Of a stretch of DNA of 31,611 nucleotides, positions 18,102 through 25,491 are shown piece after piece; within the stretch, counting starts at the first letter, position 1, and each line of letters begins with the position of its first letter. A program made the translations under genes and the position numbers. The notes beneath the pieces are model-generated. The model made no database searches. It was given only the letters and a program-made list of their open reading frames with translations, and had not been told where the DNA came from. This stretch comes from JADJNW01 sp033761835 (GTDB lineage Bacteria; Bacteroidota; Bacteroidia; Chitinophagales; Saprospiraceae): contig JANRME010000214.1 of the NCBI GenBank assembly GCA_033761835.1, positions 1 to 31,611 on the forward strand, given 5' to 3'.

Positions 18102-20549
18102 ATGTTTCAAAACTATTTTAAGATCGCCATTCGCAATCTTACAAAGCAAAAGCTGTATTCTATTATCAATATCTCCGGGCTGGCGGTTGGTTTGGCTTGC
18201 GCGATTTTGATTTTGCTTTGGGTGCAAGATGAATTGAGTTATGACAGTTTCCATAGCGATAAGGATCGAATTTATCGGATGAATTGGGATTTCAGTTGGA
18301 ATGGTAGTGAAGGCGTAGGCCCAGGAACACCGCCACCGCTTGCTGCTGCGCTTCAAAGCGAAATTATTGAAATAGAAGAAGTTACCCGAATTTACCCGAT
18401 TTCGCAAATGGTGGTCCGGCATGAGGATCGTTTCTTTCGAGAGGATCAAATTTTTGCAGTGGATTCTACTTTCTTCGATTTTTTTGATTTTGAATTAAAA
18501 ACTGGAGACCCAAAAAACTCATTGATACAGCCCAACAGCGTCCTCATAACAGAAGCAATTGCAAAAAAATATTTTGGTGATGCCTCCCCTGTGGGCAAGT
18601 TTATTACGATCGGCGAAGACAACGAAGGGTTCTGGGGCAAATACAGCAGCACTTTTCAGGTAACGGGTATTTTAGAAAATCCGCCACATAATTCTCATTT
18701 TCAATTCGATATCCTCACTTCCATGCCTTCGCACCCGATTGTAAAAGGCTTCGATTGGAGTTGGGTCTGGATGCAAGTGGTTACCTACGCCAAGCTCAAA
18801 GAAGGCGCATCGGTGGCAACAGTACAAGCGAAAATACCTGCTATTGTCAAAAAATATGCTCCGGCGGCTTTCACGCGGATCGGTTTTTCATTTGATGAAT
18901 TGATGGAAAACGGCGGGCGTTGGAATTTTTTATTCCAGCCACTTTCAACTATTTATCTTGACTCTGGGGATACGGGCAATCGCTTAGGCCCCGTTGGGAA
19001 TAGAATGTATGTATCTGTTTTTTCAGTAATTGCAGGATTTGTGCTGTTTTTGGCGTGTATTAATTTTATGAATCTGGCGACGGCACGTTCGGCCAATCGG
19101 GCGCGAGAAGTTGGCGTACGCAAAACACTTGGCTCTGAAAGAAAATCCCTGGTTCGGCAGTTTTTGGTAGAATCCGTACTTTACAGTTTCCTGGCTTTGC
19201 CGATCGCAATGATTATCACCAAATTATCCTTGCCTGCTTTTAATCGATTATCAGGAAAAACACTCGAATTGAATCCATTTGAACCCTGGTGGTTGTCGGT
19301 TGGCTTGCTGGCATTAACGCTCGTGGTCGGCTTTGTCGCTGGTAGCTATCCAAGCTTTTATTTATCTTCTTTTCGACCCGTCCAAGTGTTAAAAGGCAGT
19401 ATTCATACGGGTGGAAAAAGCCAGCGCTTGCGCAATGCTTTAGTCGTGTTTCAATTCACGATTACGATTGGTTTGATCGCCAGTACGCTTTTGGTGCAAC
19501 AACAAATGGATTACCTTCGGAAAGCCGATATCGGATTTGATAAAGAAGGGGTGGTGATTATTTCAAATGAAAATCATCCGCTTGGAAATCAGGCAGAAAC
19601 ATTTAAAGAAGAAATTAAAAGTGATGCTCGTATCGTCGATGCTACGGTCTCTACCGGCGTGCCACCTTACAGCGGCTTTATGGATTATTACAAAGCAGAA
19701 GGCAAGGAAGACGAGCTGTTTGAGCTGACTTCCTATACGACCGACGAGGATTTTCTGGGCACAATGGGCATAGAATTATTGGATGGTCGCGCTTTTTCAA
19801 AAGAATTTTCAGAAGCTAAAAATGTAATCCTGAATGAATCGGCGGTAGCGCTATTCGGTTGGGACAATCCGATCGGGAAAAAGATTCATTATCCTGGCTC
19901 CGGGGATTTTGAAGTAATTGGTGTAATAAAAGACTTTAATTTTAATGCACTTTATTCTGCTATTACACCATTTGCTTTATTTCATCATGATTCCAAAAGT
20001 TATGATATTAGCAATTCCTATATTATTACGCGTATTAAATCAAATGACGTCCAACAAAGCATTCAATTATTAGAATCCCAATGGAAAAAATTTGCACCCG
20101 ATCATCCTTTTGAATATGAATTCCAGGATGAAAGCTTTGAGCAACAATACCTGGCGGAGCAACGCCTGGGCAGAATATTCCTGATATTTTCGGCCTTGAC
20201 CATTTTTATTGCTTGTATTGGCTTACTTGGCTTAGTGGCATTTGCAGTGGAGCAGCGCACCAAAGAAATTGGCATCCGCAAAGTGCTGGGCGCTTCTGTA
20301 CCCGATTTGGTCGCTTTGTTATCAAAAGATTTTACGAAGTGGGTTATTATTGCTAATGTACTTGCTTGTCCTTTAGCATATTATGCAATGAATCAATGGC
20401 TGCAAAATTTTGCTTATCGCGTGGATATTCAGTGGTGGATTTTTGTAGCAGCGGGCGCATTGGCATTGATGGTAGCATTGCTAACCGTGAGTTTCCAAGC
20501 GATTCGGGCAGCGATGGCGAATCCGGTGGATTCATTAAAGACAGAGTGA
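18102..20549 (+). CDS. P6: double FtsX/MacB-type ABC transporter permease, first of a four-gene run
   Basis: An 815-residue protein from ATG 18102 (MFQNYFKIAIRNLTKQK), the longest permease here. First coupling segment RAREVGVRKTLGS about 330-342 after NFMNLATAR; second RTKEIGIRKVLGAS near 717. Periplasmic domain 1 is enlarged (ITIGEDNEGFWGKYSSTFQ before VTGIL) as in P5. Periplasmic domain 2 has VPPYSGFMDYYKAEGKEDE and no WEGK. P7 starts 30 bp after its stop, so translation is probably coupled or at least co-transcribed. The upstream enhancer-like sites and TGGCAT element suggest activator-dependent expression. Its last TM helix shares 81 identical bp with P7. Confidence 0.95.
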   Translation: MFQNYFKIAIRNLTKQKLYSIINISGLAVGLACAILILLWVQDELSYDSFHSDKDRIYRMNWDFSWNGSEGVGPGTPPPLAAALQSEIIEIEEVTRIYPISQMVVRHEDRFFREDQIFAVDSTFFDFFDFELKTGDPKNSLIQPNSVLITEAIAKKYFGDASPVGKFITIGEDNEGFWGKYSSTFQVTGILENPPHNSHFQFDILTSMPSHPIVKGFDWSWVWMQVVTYAKLKEGASVATVQAKIPAIVKKYAPAAFTRIGFSFDELMENGGRWNFLFQPLSTIYLDSGDTGNRLGPVGNRMYVSVFSVIAGFVLFLACINFMNLATARSANRAREVGVRKTLGSERKSLVRQFLVESVLYSFLALPIAMIITKLSLPAFNRLSGKTLELNPFEPWWLSVGLLALTLVVGFVAGSYPSFYLSSFRPVQVLKGSIHTGGKSQRLRNALVVFQFTITIGLIASTLLVQQQMDYLRKADIGFDKEGVVIISNENHPLGNQAETFKEEIKSDARIVDATVSTGVPPYSGFMDYYKAEGKEDELFELTSYTTDEDFLGTMGIELLDGRAFSKEFSEAKNVILNESAVALFGWDNPIGKKIHYPGSGDFEVIGVIKDFNFNALYSAITPFALFHHDSKSYDISNSYIITRIKSNDVQQSIQLLESQWKKFAPDHPFEYEFQDESFEQQYLAEQRLGRIFLIFSALTIFIACIGLLGLVAFAVEQRTKEIGIRKVLGASVPDLVALLSKDFTKWVIIANVLACPLAYYAMNQWLQNFAYRVDIQWWIFVAAGALALMVALLTVSFQAIRAAMANPVDSLKTE
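20433..20513 (+). repeat. 81-bp block identical to the P7 3' end (copy 1)
   Basis: Bases 20433-20513 are identical to 22808-22888 (offset 2375), encoding WWIFVAAGALALMVALLTVS and onward. One mismatch extends the match leftwards to 20415. Confidence 0.9.
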
Positions 20550-20578
20550 CACAATTATTTAATTCAAATACTAAAACC

Positions 20579-22924
20579 ATGATACAAAATTATTTCAAAA
20601 TCGCCTGGCGCAATTTGATACGATATAAAGGATTTACCGCAATTAATATTATAGGACTCACGCTGGGCCTGGTTTTTGCACTCTTAATAGGATTGTGGGT
20701 GCAGGACGAATTGAATATGAATCAATTTCATAGCAATATCGATCGATTGTATCAGGTAAAAGCGAATCTATTTTGGTCAGGAAACGAACCTAGTACAGGC
20801 ACAGGTATTCCCGGGCCAGTGGAGCAAACTTTGGAGACGGAAGTGCCTGAAATTGAATCGGCTGCGAAATACCACGGACTGGAATCTCTTTTCACAGTAG
20901 AAGAAACAGCAGCAAAAGAATTTGGATTTCATGTGTCGCCTGATTTTTTAGAATTATTTACTTTTCCATTATTGGCAGGTAATAAAAATACCGTTTTGAG
21001 CGCTCCTGATGCAATTGTGATTTCAGAAAGAATGGCTCGTAAATATTTTGGTACAACCGATGTAATAGGTAAAATTATTGAAGTAAATAAAAATGAATCT
21101 TTACAAATCAGTGGCGTAATCAAGGATATACCTAATAATTCCCGCATTCAATTCCAATGGCTGCGCCCCTTTGAAGCTTTTGAAAAAGAAAATGATTGGT
21201 CGAAAACCTGGGGCAATTTTAGTTTTGCCACTTTTGTACTGCTACGCCCCAATGCTAATCTCGCTGCTGTACAGCAAAAAATTAAAACAATTGGTAATAT
21301 AAAAGATCATCGCGCAGAGATTTTTTTGCAGCCTTTCTCGGAAGCCTATTTGTATTCCAAGTTTGAAAATGGCAAGGTAGCGGGCGGACGTATTGAGTAT
21401 GTGCGCTTGTTTTCAGCAATAGCGCTATTTGTTTTGCTCCTGGCTTGTATCAATTTTATGAATTTGGCAACGGCGCGTGCGGCGCAACGGGCGCGGGAAA
21501 TTGGCATTCGCAAAGTGGTAGGCGCAAAGCGCAGTTCGCTCGTCGGTCAATTTTTGGGCGAAGCGATGTTAATTTCCTTGTTCGCATTGTTGCTGGCGAT
21601 TGCGGTTGCGAATTTGGTGCTGCCAGGTTTTAATCATCTATTTGAAAAACAATTGAGTATAGATTATAATAATCCTGTTTTTTGGGCAGGAGCGCTTGGT
21701 CTTACTTTGATAACCGGCTTATTGGCAGGCAGTTATCCTGCGCTGATTTTGTCAGGCTTCCGACCGGTGAAAGTACTCAAGGGCGATGTATTTAAAATGG
21801 CAGACGGCTCGTCGTTGCTGCGAAAAGGGCTAGTTGTATTTCAATTTGTATTATCTATTTTTCTAATAATTGGTGTAACCGTCATTCAGCAACAAATTCA
21901 TTATGTGCGTAGTAAAAATCTTGGCATTAATCGTCAGGATTTATTTTACACTATTCTGGAAGGAAAATTAGCAGAACAATTAGAACCATTCCGGCAAGAA
22001 TTAATGAAATCTCCTGCCATTGGCACTGTCACCTCTACTATGTTCAATCCTATGGATATTCAATCTAGTTCAGGTGATTTGAATTGGCAGGGCAAAGACC
22101 CGAATCAAATGACCGCGGTATCGCCCATCATGGTGGGGAATGATTTTATCGAAACGATGGGCATTAAATTGAAGGAAGGCCGGGATTTCAGAAATTTTCA
22201 AGTTGATTCGGCAAGTTATATTGTGAATGAATCCGCAGTGAAATTAATGGGCATGGAAAAGCCTATTGGTCAGGAAATTGAATTTTGGATGGGCAAAGGT
22301 CCTATTATTGGGGTGGTGGAAGACTTTCATTTAAAATCATTACATGAAGCCATTACACCTTTAATTATATGTTACTATCCTGCAAATACTTGGATGGCTT
22401 GGGTCAAGCCGGCACCAGGGCAAACCGAAGCCGCGCTCGCGCACGTGGAAAAGGTTACAAAAGCAATGAATCCTGGCTATCCGTTCCTTTATTTTTTCGC
22501 GGATGATGAATTTGAAAAGCAATATCGCAATGAAACATTGACAGGACACCTGGCAAATTGGTTTGCGATCATTGCCATTATTATCTCTTGTCTTGGTTTG
22601 TTTGGCTTGGCAACTTATGCCACCGAGCGACGTATCAAAGAAATTGGCGTACGTAAAGTGCTGGGTGCCAGTGTGAGCGATATTGTAACTTTATTATCCC
22701 AGGATTTTGTAAAACTGGTATTGGTTGCCATTCTCATTGCTACGCCTATTGGTTGGTGGGCGATGAATCGTTGGCTCGAAGCATTTACCTATCGCGTGGA
22801 TATTCAATGGTGGATTTTTGTAGCAGCGGGCGCATTGGCATTGATGGTAGCATTGCTAACCGTGAGTTTCCAAGCGATTCGGGCAGCGGTGATCAATCCT
22901 GTCGACTCTTTACGGAGTGAATAG
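20579..22924 (+). CDS. P7: double FtsX/MacB-type ABC transporter permease
   Basis: A 781-residue protein from ATG 20579 (MIQNYFKIAWRNLIRYK). The frame stays open to 20366, but that upstream part is an out-of-frame reading of the P6 3' end, so the ATG is chosen. First FtsX unit NFMNLATARAAQRAREIGIRKVVGA from about 291; second RIKEIGVRKVLGAS near 683. Periplasmic domain 2 carries LNWQGKDPNQ (WQGK 503-506), the P2/P3/P9-type motif with Glu replaced by Gln. The first periplasmic domain is compact. It sits 30 bp after P6 and 56 bp before P8. The last helix is encoded by DNA identical to P6 over 81 bp. Confidence 0.95.
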   Translation: MIQNYFKIAWRNLIRYKGFTAINIIGLTLGLVFALLIGLWVQDELNMNQFHSNIDRLYQVKANLFWSGNEPSTGTGIPGPVEQTLETEVPEIESAAKYHGLESLFTVEETAAKEFGFHVSPDFLELFTFPLLAGNKNTVLSAPDAIVISERMARKYFGTTDVIGKIIEVNKNESLQISGVIKDIPNNSRIQFQWLRPFEAFEKENDWSKTWGNFSFATFVLLRPNANLAAVQQKIKTIGNIKDHRAEIFLQPFSEAYLYSKFENGKVAGGRIEYVRLFSAIALFVLLLACINFMNLATARAAQRAREIGIRKVVGAKRSSLVGQFLGEAMLISLFALLLAIAVANLVLPGFNHLFEKQLSIDYNNPVFWAGALGLTLITGLLAGSYPALILSGFRPVKVLKGDVFKMADGSSLLRKGLVVFQFVLSIFLIIGVTVIQQQIHYVRSKNLGINRQDLFYTILEGKLAEQLEPFRQELMKSPAIGTVTSTMFNPMDIQSSSGDLNWQGKDPNQMTAVSPIMVGNDFIETMGIKLKEGRDFRNFQVDSASYIVNESAVKLMGMEKPIGQEIEFWMGKGPIIGVVEDFHLKSLHEAITPLIICYYPANTWMAWVKPAPGQTEAALAHVEKVTKAMNPGYPFLYFFADDEFEKQYRNETLTGHLANWFAIIAIIISCLGLFGLATYATERRIKEIGVRKVLGASVSDIVTLLSQDFVKLVLVAILIATPIGWWAMNRWLEAFTYRVDIQWWIFVAAGALALMVALLTVSFQAIRAAVINPVDSLRSE
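22808..22888 (+). repeat. 81-bp block identical to the P6 3' end (copy 2)
   Basis: Second copy of 20433-20513 with no mismatch. Divergence resumes at 22889, where P7 reads VINPVDSLRSE against MANPVDSLKTE in P6. Confidence 0.9.
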
Positions 22925-22980
22925 TTTTTATTGCAACTGCTTGTAATATAATAAGTACTCAATAAAGTAAATAAAATAGT

Positions 22981-25416
22981 ATGAATATGATAAGCAATCA
23001 TTTAAAAATTGCGATCCGTACTTTGCGTAAAAACAAAATTTATACTGCCATTAATATTATTGGGTTGGCGGTAGGTATAGCAGCGGTGTTGCTCATTTTT
23101 AGAATGGTGACGTATGAATTGAGTTTTAATAAAAATTTCAAAAACTATGATCGTATTGGTAGGGTAGTATCAATACAAAAAACCGCTGAAGAAGGCGATA
23201 ATTATAATGTTTGTACGCCTATTCCTGCTATGAATGTGATGGAAAGCACGGTCAGCCAGTTTGAAGCAATGAGTCGCGTTCACGAGTTATGGGCGACGCT
23301 CACGATTCCTAATCCTGATGGCGGGCCACCCCTGAAAAAATTTCGCATGGATCCTGGTGAAACCAGCTTTTTTGCAGAATCAGCCTTTTTAAAAGTATTT
23401 GATTTTCAATGGATTGCAGGGGGTTCAAAGAATGCTTTGGATGAACCCGGCGCTGTTGTTTTGACCAAAACCTGGGCCATAAAATGCTTTGATCGCTGGG
23501 AAGAGGCAATGGGTAAAACCTTGATGCTGGACAATTTGGTTCCGGTGGTAGTGAAAGGCGTTATCGAGGATTTACCTACTAATTGCGATTTTACATTCCC
23601 TTTTTTAGTTTCTTATCCAACATTAAAAGCGAATGCTGGCAGCTATTTCTATGATGAAGAATGGGGAAGTTGCAGTTCCAATAATCAAGTGTACGCGCTG
23701 CTGCGTGATCCTGGACAAATGGATGCGGCTAATGCCAGCCTGGCTAAAGTCGGAGAAAAAGAATACGCCGGCCGCACGGGTAAGCAAAATCGATTTCACC
23801 TCTTGCAACCCTTATCAGACTTACATTATAATGAAAATTATCATAATTCTGGCTCGCACCGCACCAGCAAAACCAGGCTACAAGTGCTCAGCGCTATCGG
23901 TATCTTGATATTAATTTTAGCTTGTTTTAATTTTATTAATCTTGCTACGGCCCAAGCATCTTTGCGTGCGAAAGAAGTGGGCGTGCGCAAAACACTCGGC
24001 AGCAAACGCGGACAGTTGATAGGGCAATTCATGAGTGAGACAGGATTGATTGTGTTAATTGCAGTCGTGTTGGGCGCAAATCTTGCTTATTTTACAGCGC
24101 CATTATTGAAATTTGTCTCTGATGTACCGGATTCCCTGCCGTTTTTCTCCAATCCACTGGTATGGGCATTTTTGGCGATGATTACTGTCAGTGTTAGTTT
24201 GCTGGCAGGGCTTTATCCTGCGATTGCTTTGGCAGGTTTCCAACCAATAAAAGCATTAAAAAATAATATTGACAACCATTTCTTTGGGGGCACTTCCTTG
24301 CGGAAATCCCTGGTAGTGCTACAATTCACGATTGCGCAAGGCTTGATTATAGGCGCTATTATCACCATTTTACAATTAGATTATATTCGCTCGCGCGATT
24401 TGGGTTTTAATGACGATTTGGTTTATACGTTTTCTTTCAATTCTGACAGTGCGACGATTGTACGACAGGAGGCGCTTCGACAGGGATTACTGCAAATTCC
24501 AACGATTGAGGCGGTTAGTTTCAATAGTGACCAACCACTTTCCGGTAGTACCTGGACTTCCAATTTCCGTTTTGGTACGCGCCCTGAAGATGAACCCTTC
24601 GGTATCACCATGAAATTTGCCGATGCCAGCTATCAGGAAACCTATGGCATTCGCTTGCTTGCAGGTGAATGGTTTGAGTCTTCTGATACCATGCGCCAGG
24701 CAGTAGTCAATATGACGACTTTGCGAAAACTGGGAATCCGCGATCCGCAGGAAGTGATTAAACAAAAGATTAATGTTTTTGGTGTAACCTTAGAAATCGT
24801 TGGCGTTGCAGAAGATTTTCATACCCATTCTTTCAGAGAAGAGCATTTGCCATTATTGATAACCACTCGAAAAGAATTCTACTGGGAAGCCGGCGTAAAA
24901 ATTCGCCCTGACAACCTTGCCAATACAACGGCTGCTATCCAAAAAGCCTTCGATAAAGTTTTGCCGGAACAAGTATTTGCGGGTCGTTTTCTGGATGAAA
25001 GTATCGCCAATTTTTATCAGGATGACAATCGGCTTTCCGCTACCACCAAGGGTTTTGGCGTGCTGGCGATTTTGATTTCCTGCCTGGGTTTATTCGGTTT
25101 GGCGACTCATGCAGCGGCACAACGTATAAAAGAAATTGGTATTCGTAAAGTATTGGGTGCCTCGGTTGTAAATATTGTAGAATTATTATCAAAAGACTTT
25201 TTGAAATTAGTACTGATTGCTTTAGTCGTTGCCTCACCGCTTGCCTGGTACGCTATGAATAAATGGCTGGAGAATTTTGTCTTTCGCATCAATATTCAAT
25301 GGTGGGTATTTGCGATTGTAGGCGTATTGGCTGTGGTCATTGCCTTGGCAACCGTGAGTTTTCAGGCGATTCGGGCTGCGGTGGCAAATCCGGTAGAATC
25401 ATTAAAGAATGAATAA
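22981..25416 (+). CDS. P8: double FtsX/MacB-type ABC transporter permease
   Basis: An 811-residue protein from ATG 22981; the in-frame ATG at 22987 (MISNHLKIAIRTLRKNK) fits the family N-terminus better and may be the true start. First FtsX unit NFINLATAQASLRAKEVGVRK near 316-336; second RIKEIGIRKVLGAS near 713. Periplasmic domain 1 is distinctive, with a proline/glycine-rich loop (PNPDGGPPLKKFRMDPGETS, about 108-127) and paired cysteines not seen in the other copies. Periplasmic domain 2 has QPLSGSTWTSNFRFGTRPED and no WEGK. Third gene of the P6-P9 run; the 73-bp gap to P9 is almost wholly octamer repeat. Confidence 0.95.
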   Translation: MNMISNHLKIAIRTLRKNKIYTAINIIGLAVGIAAVLLIFRMVTYELSFNKNFKNYDRIGRVVSIQKTAEEGDNYNVCTPIPAMNVMESTVSQFEAMSRVHELWATLTIPNPDGGPPLKKFRMDPGETSFFAESAFLKVFDFQWIAGGSKNALDEPGAVVLTKTWAIKCFDRWEEAMGKTLMLDNLVPVVVKGVIEDLPTNCDFTFPFLVSYPTLKANAGSYFYDEEWGSCSSNNQVYALLRDPGQMDAANASLAKVGEKEYAGRTGKQNRFHLLQPLSDLHYNENYHNSGSHRTSKTRLQVLSAIGILILILACFNFINLATAQASLRAKEVGVRKTLGSKRGQLIGQFMSETGLIVLIAVVLGANLAYFTAPLLKFVSDVPDSLPFFSNPLVWAFLAMITVSVSLLAGLYPAIALAGFQPIKALKNNIDNHFFGGTSLRKSLVVLQFTIAQGLIIGAIITILQLDYIRSRDLGFNDDLVYTFSFNSDSATIVRQEALRQGLLQIPTIEAVSFNSDQPLSGSTWTSNFRFGTRPEDEPFGITMKFADASYQETYGIRLLAGEWFESSDTMRQAVVNMTTLRKLGIRDPQEVIKQKINVFGVTLEIVGVAEDFHTHSFREEHLPLLITTRKEFYWEAGVKIRPDNLANTTAAIQKAFDKVLPEQVFAGRFLDESIANFYQDDNRLSATTKGFGVLAILISCLGLFGLATHAAAQRIKEIGIRKVLGASVVNIVELLSKDFLKLVLIALVVASPLAWYAMNKWLENFVFRINIQWWVFAIVGVLAVVIALATVSFQAIRAAVANPVESLKNE

Positions 25417-25419
25417 TTT

Positions 25420-25491
25420 AGTACGATCGTGTTATAGTGCAATCGTGTTATAGTACAATCGCACCAAAACACCATAAAACAATAAAACTAT
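25420..25491 (+). repeat. 16/8-bp-period tandem repeat filling the P8-P9 gap
   Basis: AGTACGATCGTGTTAT (25420-25435), AGTGCAATCGTGTTAT (25436-25451) and AGTACAATCGCACCAA (25452-25467), then AACACCAT, AAAACAAT and AAAACTAT. The last octamer overlaps the P9 initiation codon (ATG 25490). The period is exactly 16, then 8, across the whole 72 bp. Confidence 0.85.

Noticed and set aside
20366..20578. Upstream extension of the P7 reading frame
   Set aside because: It overlaps the 3' end of P6 in another frame. Its translation has no family similarity, and ATG 20579 gives the standard N-terminus.
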